This document shows, one piece after another, positions 16,214-24,845 of a DNA stretch of 27,310 nucleotides. The notes under the pieces are model-generated. The model was given only the letters and a program-made list of their open reading frames with translations. It ran no database searches and was not told the origin of the DNA. Each line of letters begins with the position of its first letter. Position 1 is the stretch's first letter. The translations under genes and the position numbers were made by a program. The stretch is taken from NCBI GenBank assembly GCA_945827465.1, contig CALZOH010000010.1:1-27310 (forward strand). The letters run 5' to 3'. The DNA comes from an uncultured Prevotellaceae bacterium. Lineage in GTDB: Bacteria; Bacteroidota; Bacteroidia; Bacteroidales; Bacteroidaceae.

Positions 16214-16249
16214 GGATTATCTTTTTAATATTAAAATAGGTGATAATCC
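16214..16249. repeat. Nested inverted repeat at a convergent gene end
   Basis: GGATTATC (16214-16221) pairs with GATAATCC (16242-16249), and the segment between holds the palindrome TTTTAATATTAAAA. It overlaps the last codons of the minus-strand gene and lies 14 nt after the marC stop. Runs of T and A on both sides would allow it to act as a bidirectional terminator, but the stem is A/T-rich. Confidence 0.5.
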
Positions 16250-16969
16250 AATTTTTAAAGCCGTAGAAGTTTTGCCCAAGTTCTCGATTTTCTTCCCATT
16301 TTTGATATCTTCGGGGGAAATCGGTTTAAGGCGTGATTTTAGGCGAGTAACTATATCTGTGTGAATATTCTCTCCATAATCAATTAATTTTAATGGAAAA
16401 CTGAGCGATTCGTATTGTGCTCTCTTTTCTCCTTGTGTCTCTTGATTATCGGTGGGAGATATGTAACTTGCTCGTAATTGTTCGTATACTTCGTTAGTGC
16501 ATTGAAGTTGGTATAGATACCAATTCCCGGTGGGCGAAAAGTTAATGGTGTCACCTATCATTGCTTTCTCCTGGCTTTTTTTATCCATTTTGATGACCAA
16601 TACATAGTTGTTCCAAATAGCAGCTTGAAGATCCTCTTGTTGCAATTGTTCAGTAGAACTTTTTCCCAATCTTTCTCTGATAGTTGCGCTGTTCATTCTC
16701 CCTAAATTATAATTAAAAAGGCTGTTTACAATCTGTTTGCCTACGCTCGTAGTATTGAGGTAGTACAAAATATCTTGTTCTGAATCGCATCTACTCAGAT
16801 TGAGTTGGCTGATGGGGTTGGTATTGAAAATTGTATTGGAGTAGGAGATGGGATTGGATGCTTCTTTCACAATGGAGAGTCCGATGAGTTTGTTAGATGT
16901 ACTATTATCGGCGGCAACTTGTGCAAAGAAAGTGGCGGATAATATCAAAAAGAGGAGAATAGGTTTCAT
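16217..16969 (-). CDS. Exported protein of unknown function, possibly truncated
   Basis: 250 residues with a clear signal peptide (MKPILLFLILSATFFAQVAA, cleavage near 20), so secreted to the periplasm or beyond. I do not recognise the family with confidence. The segment VGKQIVNSLFNYN followed by LQAAIWNNYVLVIKMD and GNWYLYQLQCTNEVYEQL recalls large exported Bacteroidales proteins of unknown function with a similar order of elements, usually longer. The C-terminus (LKIGLSPILILKR) ends abruptly beside marC, as if shortened or frame-shifted. It is a single gene with its own -7 box, convergent with marC and divergent from secDF. Confidence 0.7.
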   Translation of the reverse strand: MKPILLFLILSATFFAQVAADNSTSNKLIGLSIVKEASNPISYSNTIFNTNPISQLNLSRCDSEQDILYYLNTTSVGKQIVNSLFNYNLGRMNSATIRERLGKSSTEQLQQEDLQAAIWNNYVLVIKMDKKSQEKAMIGDTINFSPTGNWYLYQLQCTNEVYEQLRASYISPTDNQETQGEKRAQYESLSFPLKLIDYGENIHTDIVTRLKSRLKPISPEDIKNGKKIENLGKTSTALKIGLSPILILKR

Positions 16970-16991
16970 ATTAGTTCTATTTTAGATGCTA

Positions 16992-16999
16992 CAAAAGTA
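16992..16999 (-). promoter_or_regulatory. -7 box for the exported hypothetical gene (TACTTTTG)
   Basis: Exact TAnnTTTG match on the minus strand, 22 nt upstream of the ATG at 16969. Confidence 0.55.
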
Positions 17000-17155
17000 G
17001 GTATAATATTTATTTTGGCCTCTTTTTTTTCTAAAAACTCCGATGGAGGGCGAAATTAATAACTAATAAATTAATACCAAAGTCGTAGTCCCTTGTTGAC
17101 AAACACGAATGAAATCTCTCCGAGTGATGCCGGATGCGGGGGAAAAGTTCCCTAA

Positions 17156-17163
17156 TTCGCGAA
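17156..17163. promoter_or_regulatory. Small palindrome upstream of secDF (TTCGCGAA)
   Basis: A perfect 8-bp palindrome within TAATTCGCGAAATTA, 40 nt upstream of the secDF -7 box and just after a GGGAA/TTCCC mini-hairpin (about 17140-17152). It could be an operator; with only one copy there is little to support this. Confidence 0.2.
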
Positions 17164-17203
17164 ATTAAATAGTTAAAAGGCCGATAGAGTAGGAAAAAAT
17201 ACC

Positions 17204-17211
17204 TATATTTG
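17204..17211 (+). promoter_or_regulatory. -7 box for secDF (TATATTTG)
   Basis: Exact TAnnTTTG match 51 nt upstream of the secDF ATG. The leader is A/T-rich. No clear -33 box. Confidence 0.6.
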
Positions 17212-17262
17212 CACGCTCATCGTTCAAACGTAGAAAGTATAAAAATTAATAATTAAATAGAA

Positions 17263-20200
17263 ATGCAAAACAAAGGATTTGTAAAAGTATTCGCTGTACT
17301 ACTTACGCTTGTTTGTATCTACTATCTGTCGTTCTCTTTTGTTACACGCCATTATGAAAATAAGGCTGCAAAAATGGAAGCCAAGGCCGGAGAGGTTTAT
17401 TTGGATTCCCTCAAGAATGAACGCGTATGGTTGGGTGCATACACGCTAAAGCAGTGTCGAGAAATGCAGATTGGTTTGGGTCTGGATTTGAAGGGCGGAA
17501 TGAATGTCATTTTGGAGGTGTCAGTTCCTGAAGTTGTGAAAACTTTGGCTGATCATTCTTCTGATCCCAATTTCGTTAAAGCAGTGAATGAGGCTTCTGC
17601 CGAAGCTGTTAAAAGCCAAACAGATTTTATTTCGTTATTTGTAAAGAAATTTCAAGGGTTAGCAGGTAAAGATCAACTCTGCACAGTGTTCGCTACTCAG
17701 CAATTAAAGGGTAAGGTGACTACCCGTAGCAAGGATTCTGAGGTGGAAAGTGTGTTGCGTTCAGAGGTGAAATCTGCCGTGGATAATTCTTATACTGTTA
17801 TCCGTACTCGTATTGACCAATTTGGTGTGGCTCAACCCAATATTCAAACCTTGGAAGGCCAAATGGGTCGTATTATGGTTGAAATGCCCGGTATTAAGGA
17901 GCCCGACCGTATTCGTAAACTTTTGCAGGGAAGTGCAAACCTTGAATTTTGGGAGACTTATGATGCTTCTGTAATAGTACCTCAATTAGCTTCCTTGGAT
18001 GCAAAACTGATTGCTGGTGCTGTTGAAAATGATACAGTTTCAGTTGAAGAAGCCCAGGAAGAGGTTGTTGCTGATTCCGCTGAAAGCACTGTGAACAAGG
18101 CTGATTTGTTAGCGAAGGTAGGTAACAAGAGTACTGCAACTGCAGATAAGGATTTGGCAAAAATGCGCAAGGAACATCCCCTGTTGTCTGTACTACAGCT
18201 CGTTCCTTCACAGTCTGGTGGTTGTATGGTGGGTTATGCTTTGTCTCGCGATACCGCAGAAGTGAATAAACTGATTGCTTCCCAGATTGCTCGCAATGTT
18301 CTGCCTGAAGATTTGAAACTTCTTTGGGGCGTGAAGCCCTCTGAGGTCTCTTCCAAGCAGGAAGTGTATGAATTGTATGCTATTAGAATGGCAGGACACA
18401 ATAAACGTGCTCCGTTGGAGGGTGACGTGATTACAACTGCAAAGGCCGATTTCGATGAATACGGACGTCCTGCTGTTAGTATGTCAATGAATACTGATGG
18501 TGCTCGCACTTGGGCTCAGTTGACTAAGAAGAATAAGGGACATGCTATTGCCATTGTGTTGGATAATTTGGTTTATAGTGCTCCAAATGTTCAGAATGAA
18601 ATCACGGGTGGTAATTCATCTATTACTGGTAACTTTACTACTGAAGATACGAAGGACTTGGCTAATGTCCTTAATTCAGGTAAGATGCCGGCTCCCGCGC
18701 ATATTGTTCAAGAAGAAATCGTTGGTCCTTCGCTCGGTCAGGAATCTATCAATCAGGGTGCAAGATCATTTGTGATTGCATTTATCTTGTTGATGATTTA
18801 TATGTGCTGCATGTACGGCATCATTCCGGGTATGGTCGCTAATTTCGCCTTGATCCTGAACTTCTTCTTTACCTTAGGTGTGCTCACTTCATTCCAGGCT
18901 GCGTTGACAATGTCAGGTATTGCCGGTATGGTACTTTCATTAGGTATGGCAGTCGATGCCAATGTGCTTATTTATGAAAGAACTAAAGAAGAGTTGCGTG
19001 CAGGAAAGGTTTTGAAGACGGCCTTGGCCGATGGTTATGGAAATGCCTTTAGTGCAATTATTGACTCTAACGTCACATCAATCATAACTGGTATTATCCT
19101 CTTTAATTTTGGTACCGGTCCTATTCGCGGTTTCGCCACCACCTTGATTATTGGTTTGCTAGCATCATTGTTTACTGCTGTTTGGATTACACGTATTGTT
19201 TACGAACACTTCTTGAATAAAGATAAGTGGTTGAATTTGACGTTTACTACTTCGTTCTCAAGAAATATGATGACGAATCCTCAGTTCCGCTTTATGAGCG
19301 CTTACAAGGTTTCATTCATCATCTTCGCTGCCGGTTTATTGATCAGTTTTGCCAGCTTCGGTATCCGTGGTCTGAGTGAAGGTATCGACTTCTCCGGAGG
19401 TCGCAACTTCGTAGTTCAGTTTGAGCAAGAAGTAGAGCCCGAGCAAGTAACCTCATTGCTTTCTAAGGAAGTAGGAGATGCAGGAACTGTTTCTTGTATT
19501 GCATTGGGCTCAGATCATAAAACGGTGCGTGTTACGACCAACTATCGTATCAATGAAGACGATCCGAATATTGATGTTGAGATTGAGGAGTTCTTGTATA
19601 CTGCTTTGATGAAAGGTAATTTGTTAGGCAAAGATGTAACGTTACAGCGTTTCGTTGATCGTGAAAATCGTGCCGGTGGTTCTATCATCAGTTCTCAGAA
19701 GGTAGGTCCTTCTATTGCTAAGGATGTTACGCGTGGTGCTATCATCAGTGTATGCTTAGCCTTGGTTGCTATCTTCCTCTATATCTTGGTTCGTTTCCGC
19801 AATGTAGCATACTCAGTAGGTAGTGTTGTTGCTTTGGCTTGCGATGCTGTCTTGATTATTGGTACTTATTCATTACTTTGGGGACGTGTTCCGTTCTCAT
19901 TGGAGATTGACCAAACCTTTATCGGTGCTATCTTGACTTGTATCGGTTATTCAATCAACGACAAGGTGGTTATTTTTGACCGTATCCGTGAGTTCTTCCA
20001 TCTGTATCCGAAACGTGACCGTCAATTGTTGTTCAATCAGTCATTGAATACGACTTTGGCTCGTACCATTAATACATCAACTACGACCTTGTTGGTATTG
20101 TTGTGTATCTTCATCTTAGGTGGTGACAGCATTCGTAGTTTTGCTTTTGCCATGATTTTGGGTGTAGTTTACGGTACGTGTTCTTCTGTATTCTTGGCTG

Positions 20201-20280
20201 CCCCATTGGCTTACTTGACCATGGGCTACAAGATGAAACGCGATGAACAGCGTGCAGAGTTGGAAACTAATGCGAAATAA
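17263..20280 (+). CDS. secDF: Fused Sec translocase accessory protein SecDF
   Basis: 1005 residues, the fused SecD-SecF form usual in Bacteroidota. SecD half: TM1 (about 5-25), GLGLDLKGGMNVILEV (71-86), a large periplasmic P1 domain including an Ala/Glu-rich variable stretch (about 260-305), then the membrane block with SLGMAVDANVLIYERTKEEL (around 560-577), whose Asp is the proton-relay residue. SecF half: new TM near 685-705, GIDFSGGRNFVVQF (around 707), then GYSINDKVVIFDRIREFF (around 895-912). Twelve membrane segments are predicted. The protein uses the proton gradient to pull preproteins through SecYEG on the periplasmic side, so it serves the Sec-dependent first step for T9SS cargo and lipoproteins. 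Single gene with its own promoter and terminator. Confidence 0.98.
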   Translation: MQNKGFVKVFAVLLTLVCIYYLSFSFVTRHYENKAAKMEAKAGEVYLDSLKNERVWLGAYTLKQCREMQIGLGLDLKGGMNVILEVSVPEVVKTLADHSSDPNFVKAVNEASAEAVKSQTDFISLFVKKFQGLAGKDQLCTVFATQQLKGKVTTRSKDSEVESVLRSEVKSAVDNSYTVIRTRIDQFGVAQPNIQTLEGQMGRIMVEMPGIKEPDRIRKLLQGSANLEFWETYDASVIVPQLASLDAKLIAGAVENDTVSVEEAQEEVVADSAESTVNKADLLAKVGNKSTATADKDLAKMRKEHPLLSVLQLVPSQSGGCMVGYALSRDTAEVNKLIASQIARNVLPEDLKLLWGVKPSEVSSKQEVYELYAIRMAGHNKRAPLEGDVITTAKADFDEYGRPAVSMSMNTDGARTWAQLTKKNKGHAIAIVLDNLVYSAPNVQNEITGGNSSITGNFTTEDTKDLANVLNSGKMPAPAHIVQEEIVGPSLGQESINQGARSFVIAFILLMIYMCCMYGIIPGMVANFALILNFFFTLGVLTSFQAALTMSGIAGMVLSLGMAVDANVLIYERTKEELRAGKVLKTALADGYGNAFSAIIDSNVTSIITGIILFNFGTGPIRGFATTLIIGLLASLFTAVWITRIVYEHFLNKDKWLNLTFTTSFSRNMMTNPQFRFMSAYKVSFIIFAAGLLISFASFGIRGLSEGIDFSGGRNFVVQFEQEVEPEQVTSLLSKEVGDAGTVSCIALGSDHKTVRVTTNYRINEDDPNIDVEIEEFLYTALMKGNLLGKDVTLQRFVDRENRAGGSIISSQKVGPSIAKDVTRGAIISVCLALVAIFLYILVRFRNVAYSVGSVVALACDAVLIIGTYSLLWGRVPFSLEIDQTFIGAILTCIGYSINDKVVIFDRIREFFHLYPKRDRQLLFNQSLNTTLARTINTSTTTLLVLLCIFILGGDSIRSFAFAMILGVVYGTCSSVFLAAPLAYLTMGYKMKRDEQRAELETNAK

Positions 20281-20302
20281 TTCGTAGTGTTAATCATATG
20301 AT

Positions 20303-20340
20303 AAGATGGGTGCATTGCTTTTGCGGTGCACCCATTTTAA
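20303..20340 (+). terminator. Rho-independent terminator of secDF
   Basis: ATGGGTGCA (20306-20314) pairs with TGCACCCAT (20327-20335), extended by A-T and G-T pairs, with a 12-nt loop and a short TTT tract. It lies about 25 nt after the stop codon. Confidence 0.75.
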
Positions 20341-20442
20341 TGCAGATGAATGCAAGGTTCTTAGATGCTTTCAAAGGGTTAAAGGAGAGAACAGTTTTTG
20401 TGTATTCGTACCAGAATAATTATCTATCTCATTTGAAAATCG

Positions 20443-20450
20443 TAATTTTG
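20443..20450 (+). promoter_or_regulatory. -7 box for the glycerophosphate operon (TAATTTTG)
   Basis: Exact TAnnTTTG match 45 nt upstream of the chosen glpD start. It is the only promoter-like box visible before the five-gene operon; the gaps inside the operon (40, 8 and 9 nt, then a 4-nt overlap) leave little room for others. Confidence 0.6.
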
Positions 20451-20495
20451 CAAATCTAATATAGAAAAATCATACAAATTGAAAAAGTGAAGGCA

Positions 20496-22064
20496 ATGAA
20501 GCGTGAAGAACAAATCAATCAAATCGCTAATCCTGATAAGATTTGGGATTTTGTAGTGATTGGTGGTGGTGCCACAGGTTTGGGTTGTGCTGTTGATGCG
20601 GCAACCCGCGGTTATAGTGTTGTTCTATTTGAAAAGGACGATTTTGCAAAATGTACATCAAGTCGTAGCACGAAACTTGTTCACGGCGGTGTACGCTATC
20701 TCCAGAAAGGTGATGTAAAGTTAGTTTTGGAAGCCTTGCGCGAGCGTGGTCGAATGAAAGCCAACGCGCCACATTTAGTAAAAGATCAGTCTTTTGTCAT
20801 TTCCAATTATACCTATTGGGATAATATACTCTACTTTTGTGGTTTAGTGTTTTACGATATCCTTTCCTTCGGATTCGGATATGGTCGTTCGCGTTTTATC
20901 GGAAAGAGTACGGTTGCCAAATATCTGCCTACGTCTATTAAGAAAGGCTTGAAGGGTGGTATTGTATATCATGACGGCCAGTTTGATGACTCCCGTATGG
21001 CTGTGAATTTAGCTCAGACTTGTGTTGAGAATGGAGGCTGTGTAGTCAATCATGCTGAAGTGATCTCAGTGCAGCATGATGAGCATGGAAAGGCCTCCGG
21101 TGTTATGGTAAGGGATGCCGAATCAGGTCAGACCTATGCGGTAAAAGCTAAGGCAATCATTAATGCAGCGGGCATTTTCGTTGACGATATTATGCAGATG
21201 GACGAACCGGGTATGGCGCCGATGGTCAAGCCGAGTCAGGGCGTACATTTGGTGCTTGACATGAAATTCCTTCAGAGCGATTATGCTTTAATGGTTCCTA
21301 AGACCTCCGATGGTCGCGTATTGTTTGCTGTTCCTTGGCACGACCGCGTTGTGGTGGGAACAACAGATCTCTTGCGTGAGCACCCTGAGAGTGAGCCCAA
21401 GGCATTGGAAAAGGAGATTGATTTTATTTTGAATACGGCCGGTTTGTATATGGATCCTGCCCCTACGCGTAAGGATATCGTATCTGTGTTTGCCGGTCAG
21501 CGACCCTTGGCAGCGCCCAAGAAAGAGGGCAAGAGCACCAAGGAGATATCCCGCAGTCATAAGATTATTGTTTCGGATAACGATTTAATCACTATTACAG
21601 GTGGTAAGTGGACGTCTTATCGTTTGATGGCAGAAGATACTATTGACAAAGCCATTTCGATGGGGCGAGTAGAGCCGCGCAAGTGTGTTACCAAGTCGTT
21701 CCGTGTGCACGGTTATCGTCCGAATCCCGATTTGACCAATCATCTCTATGTTTATGGTAGTGATGAGCCGGCCATTCTTGCCTTGCAGAAGGAGAATCCT
21801 GCTTATGCCGAGAAACTTTCTCCCAAGTTCGACTATACGGTGGCCGAAGTGGTGTGGGCTGTGCGCGAAGAAATGGCTCGTACGGTCGATGATGTCCTTT
21901 CTCGTCGTGTTCGTATGCTTTATATTGACTCCAAGGAAGCTTTGTCGGTAGCTCCTAAAGTAGCGTCTGTTATAGCTGCAGAGTTGGGTTACAACAAAGC
22001 ATGGGAGGAGCAGCAGGTGAAGGATTTCACGGCGATAGCTTCCAATTATATGGTTACTATATAA
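20496..22064 (+). CDS. glpD: FAD-dependent glycerol-3-phosphate dehydrogenase
   Basis: 522 residues from the ATG at 20496; an in-frame GTG at 20487 would add only three residues. The N-terminal dinucleotide fold FVVIGGGATGLGCAVDAA (FAD ADP-binding, Gly23-Gly30) is followed by the family block CTSSRSTKLVHGGVRYLQKG (53-72) and, later, ITGGKWTSYRLMAEDTID. The enzyme oxidises sn-glycerol-3-phosphate to DHAP, passing electrons to quinone at the membrane. It is of the single-subunit GlpD/GlpA type: there is no [2Fe-2S] C-terminal extension and no glpB or glpC nearby. It heads an operon with a GlpT-type transporter 40 nt downstream, so imported G3P is the likely substrate. No glycerol kinase or facilitator gene is present here. 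Confidence 0.93.
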   Translation: MKREEQINQIANPDKIWDFVVIGGGATGLGCAVDAATRGYSVVLFEKDDFAKCTSSRSTKLVHGGVRYLQKGDVKLVLEALRERGRMKANAPHLVKDQSFVISNYTYWDNILYFCGLVFYDILSFGFGYGRSRFIGKSTVAKYLPTSIKKGLKGGIVYHDGQFDDSRMAVNLAQTCVENGGCVVNHAEVISVQHDEHGKASGVMVRDAESGQTYAVKAKAIINAAGIFVDDIMQMDEPGMAPMVKPSQGVHLVLDMKFLQSDYALMVPKTSDGRVLFAVPWHDRVVVGTTDLLREHPESEPKALEKEIDFILNTAGLYMDPAPTRKDIVSVFAGQRPLAAPKKEGKSTKEISRSHKIIVSDNDLITITGGKWTSYRLMAEDTIDKAISMGRVEPRKCVTKSFRVHGYRPNPDLTNHLYVYGSDEPAILALQKENPAYAEKLSPKFDYTVAEVVWAVREEMARTVDDVLSRRVRMLYIDSKEALSVAPKVASVIAAELGYNKAWEEQQVKDFTAIASNYMVTI

Positions 22065-22104
22065 ATTAGGATATACGAATGGTTTCATTCAATCACGTAA
22101 GAGT

Positions 22105-23478
22105 ATGACAAACTTTTTGAGTCCTCCTCCGTTTAAGCCGCAGATGGCTGCCGATAAGGTGGACAAAACTTATTCCTTGCTACGCTGGCAAGTATTTCTT
22201 GGAGCGTTCATCGGTTATGCCGGTTTCTATATTGTTCGTAAGAATTTCTCCATGGCCATTCCCATGCTCGAACCATTTGGCTTTGAAAAGGGAGAGTTGG
22301 GTATCGTGCTTTCGATGAATGCCGTGGCTTACGGTTTCTCTAAGTTCATTATGGCCAGCATTTCCGATCGCAGCAACTCACGCATCTTCTTGCCTTTGGG
22401 CTTGGTGCTGGCTGCTGTGTCCATGATGTTTATGATTGTGCCGGTTCAGTATTTGGGAGCTGAGCACAAGGAGTGGGCTATCTTCTTGATGGCGGCTTTA
22501 AACTTCTTGGTGGGATGGTTTAATGGCATGGGGTGGCCTCCGTGTGGTCGTGTGATGACGCATTGGTTCTCACAAAAGGAACGGGGAACTTGGATGTCGG
22601 TCTGGAATTGTGCCCACAACGTAGGCGGAGCTTTGGTCGGTCCCATGGCGGTGTATGGTGCCATGTGGTTCGGCTCTTGGTTCTATGGCGCCGACCAGCA
22701 ACGTTATTTCTTGGTTGGAACCTATCTGTTCCCCGCTTGTGTTGCCATATTGATTGCCATTGTGGCTTATTGCCTTATTCGCGATACCCCTCAATCGTGT
22801 GGGTTGCCTTCCATCGAAGAGTGGCGCAAGGACTATGCGGGCACTTACAGCAAGAAGTCTGAAGAGGTGCTTTCCAGTCGTGAGATATTCCTCACGGTCT
22901 TGTCGAACCGCTTCCTTTGGTATATTGCTTTTGCCAACGCCTTTGTCTATATGGTTCGCTATGGTTGTCTCGACTGGGCTCCCGCCATATTGACTGAGAA
23001 AGGCATTCATATCAAAGAGGCCGGTTGGGCCTATTTTGCTTATGAAATAGCGGCCATTCCGGGTACGTTGGTGTGCGGATGGCTGAGCGACCGCGTTTTT
23101 CATGGTCGCCGGGCGTTGCCCACCATTATATTTATGGCTGTAGTAGCCGTGTTCATTTTTATCTATTGGCAATTTTCCGACAATATCACCATTGTTTTGC
23201 TGTGTCTCATCGCCATCGGTTTCTTTATTTATGGTCCCGTGATGCTCATTGGGGTGCAGGCTCTCGACTTAGCCCCCAAGAATGCCGCCGGAACGGCAGC
23301 CGGACTGACGGGATTTATGGGTTACGTGTTAGGAACGGCTTTGCTGGCCAACGTGGTGATTGGTTACGTAGCTCAAAATGCCGGATGGAATTGGACCTTT
23401 GTATTACTGATTTTGAGTTGCGTCATCTCAATTCTGTTGATGATGCTGACTTATCAAGAAGAAAAACGAACCCTTTAA
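22105..23478 (+). CDS. glpT: GlpT-like organophosphate:phosphate antiporter (MFS)
   Basis: 457 residues, 12 predicted membrane helices, OPA branch of the MFS. Hallmarks: GFYIVRKNFSMAIP with Arg45, GMGWPPCGRVMTHWFSQKER (141-160), SVWNCAHNVGGALVGP with His171, and VYMVRYGCLDWAPAIL with Arg285. Arg45, His171 and Arg285 correspond to the E. coli GlpT phosphate-binding residues Arg45, His165 and Arg269, so binding of an organophosphate is well supported. It lies directly behind the G3P dehydrogenase and 8 nt before the G1P dehydrogenase. G3P is the default substrate; which enantiomer it prefers cannot be told. Confidence 0.9.
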   Translation: MTNFLSPPPFKPQMAADKVDKTYSLLRWQVFLGAFIGYAGFYIVRKNFSMAIPMLEPFGFEKGELGIVLSMNAVAYGFSKFIMASISDRSNSRIFLPLGLVLAAVSMMFMIVPVQYLGAEHKEWAIFLMAALNFLVGWFNGMGWPPCGRVMTHWFSQKERGTWMSVWNCAHNVGGALVGPMAVYGAMWFGSWFYGADQQRYFLVGTYLFPACVAILIAIVAYCLIRDTPQSCGLPSIEEWRKDYAGTYSKKSEEVLSSREIFLTVLSNRFLWYIAFANAFVYMVRYGCLDWAPAILTEKGIHIKEAGWAYFAYEIAAIPGTLVCGWLSDRVFHGRRALPTIIFMAVVAVFIFIYWQFSDNITIVLLCLIAIGFFIYGPVMLIGVQALDLAPKNAAGTAAGLTGFMGYVLGTALLANVVIGYVAQNAGWNWTFVLLILSCVISILLMMLTYQEEKRTL

Positions 23479-23486
23479 TTACATAA

Positions 23487-24836
23487 ATGAAAATTGATAG
23501 AGTAAAACTCGCGCTCGACAAAGCCACCCAGACGAAGGCCCTTTGTATTGGTCAAGGGGTATTGGTGGAGGTGCCGCGTATCTTTAGTGAACAGTTCCCT
23601 AATCGTAGGGCTATGGTGGTGGCCGACCAGTCTTCTTACGAAGTAGCCGGTCGTGAGGTTGAAGAGCATTTGCGTCAGGCCGGTATTCCCCTTGACGATT
23701 CTTACATTTTCAACGAGCCCGGTATGCATGCTGAGTGGAAGTATATCGACCGTCTCGATGCTGTGTTGGCTCAAACCGATGCCATCGCCATTGCCGTTGG
23801 TTCGGGAACGATTAATGATACGACCAAGTTAAGTTCTTACCATAACGAACGGCCCTATATGATTGTTGCGACGGCTGCTTCGATGGATGGTTATGTGGCT
23901 TTTGGCGCCTCCATCACGAAGGATGGAGCCAAGACCACCTTCCCTTGTTCGGCTCCGCGTGCCGTTGTGGCCGACATTGATGTGTTGGCTACGGCCCCTG
24001 CTGCCATGACGGCCAGCGGTTATGCCGACCTTTTTGCCAAGGTGCCGGCCGGTGCCGATTGGATTTTAGCCGATGCGCTGGAGGTGGAGCCCATTGATCC
24101 GGTGGCGTTCTCCATCGTGCAGGGTGGTCTTCATGATGCCTTGGCCGACCCTGAGGGCGCTCGGAGTGGCGACCCGAAGGCGCTTACTGATTTAATCGAA
24201 GGACTCATGTTGGGAGGCTTTGCCATGCAGGCATATCCGGCCTCGAGTAGGCCGGCCAGTGGTGCTGAACACCAGTTCAGCCATTTGCTCAATATGGAGA
24301 ATTTCGTGATGAAGAATGGTGTGCCACCTTCTCACGGGTTTCAGGTGAGCATTGGTACTCTCGTTTCGCTTTCGTTCTACGAGTCACTGCTTGCCAGCGA
24401 TATCGAAGGCCTCGATGTGGAGCAGTGTGTGAACCGTTGGCCCTCGTTGGAGGAGCAGGAGCAGCGTGCGTTGCAGATGTTTGCCGACTCTGACTTCCCC
24501 ACATTGGGCGCAACAGAAGTCAAGGCAAAGTATGTAACACCTGATCAATTGCGCCGCCAGTTGCAGTTGCTCCAGGAGCGTTGGCCCGAGACGCGTGAAC
24601 GTTTGAAGCAACAGTTGGTGTCGGTGGATGAGGCCGTTCGTCGCCTGAAGACGGTAGGCGCTCCCACTATGCCCGAAGACATCGACCTGCCACGTGCCCG
24701 TTTGCGCGACAGCATTATTCGGGCGCAGCACATTCGTCGTCGGTTCACCATCCTCGACCTCGGTGTGCGCACCGGTCTCCTCCCGCAGTGGACAGACCGT
24801 TTGTTCGGTAAGGGTGGTTTATGGGAAATCATTTAA
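23487..24836 (+). CDS. egsA: sn-Glycerol-1-phosphate dehydrogenase (AraM/EgsA family)
   Basis: 449 residues. NAD(P)-binding signature VGSGTINDTTK (104-114), then VATAASMDGYVAFGASIT (128-144). The metal site follows the G1PDH pattern: Asp181 in ASGYADLFAKVPAGADW, His262 in SGAEHQFSHLLNME and His283 in PPSHGFQVSIGT. The family interconverts DHAP and sn-glycerol-1-phosphate, the enantiomer used by archaea for ether lipids and by B. subtilis (AraM) for heptaprenylglyceryl phosphate. It is longer than archaeal G1PDH because of a C-terminal helical extension (about 310-449), as in AraM-type bacterial enzymes. No geranylgeranylglyceryl-phosphate synthase (PcrB-like) gene lies in the window, and transporters flank it, so G1P oxidation is at least as likely as synthesis. 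G+C content is clearly higher than in the genes before it. Confidence 0.9.
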   Translation: MKIDRVKLALDKATQTKALCIGQGVLVEVPRIFSEQFPNRRAMVVADQSSYEVAGREVEEHLRQAGIPLDDSYIFNEPGMHAEWKYIDRLDAVLAQTDAIAIAVGSGTINDTTKLSSYHNERPYMIVATAASMDGYVAFGASITKDGAKTTFPCSAPRAVVADIDVLATAPAAMTASGYADLFAKVPAGADWILADALEVEPIDPVAFSIVQGGLHDALADPEGARSGDPKALTDLIEGLMLGGFAMQAYPASSRPASGAEHQFSHLLNMENFVMKNGVPPSHGFQVSIGTLVSLSFYESLLASDIEGLDVEQCVNRWPSLEEQEQRALQMFADSDFPTLGATEVKAKYVTPDQLRRQLQLLQERWPETRERLKQQLVSVDEAVRRLKTVGAPTMPEDIDLPRARLRDSIIRAQHIRRRFTILDLGVRTGLLPQWTDRLFGKGGLWEII

Positions 24837-24845
24837 GTATATCAT

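Noticed and set aside
21585..22088. 167-residue minus-strand frame inside glpD
   Set aside because: Lies opposite the conserved C-terminal part of the dehydrogenase and shows no domain.
23487..24836. Glycerol dehydrogenase or 3-dehydroquinate synthase
   Set aside because: These share the fold, but the VGSGTINDTTK, ASMDGY and GYADLFAK motifs and operon context fit the AraM/EgsA G1PDH branch better.
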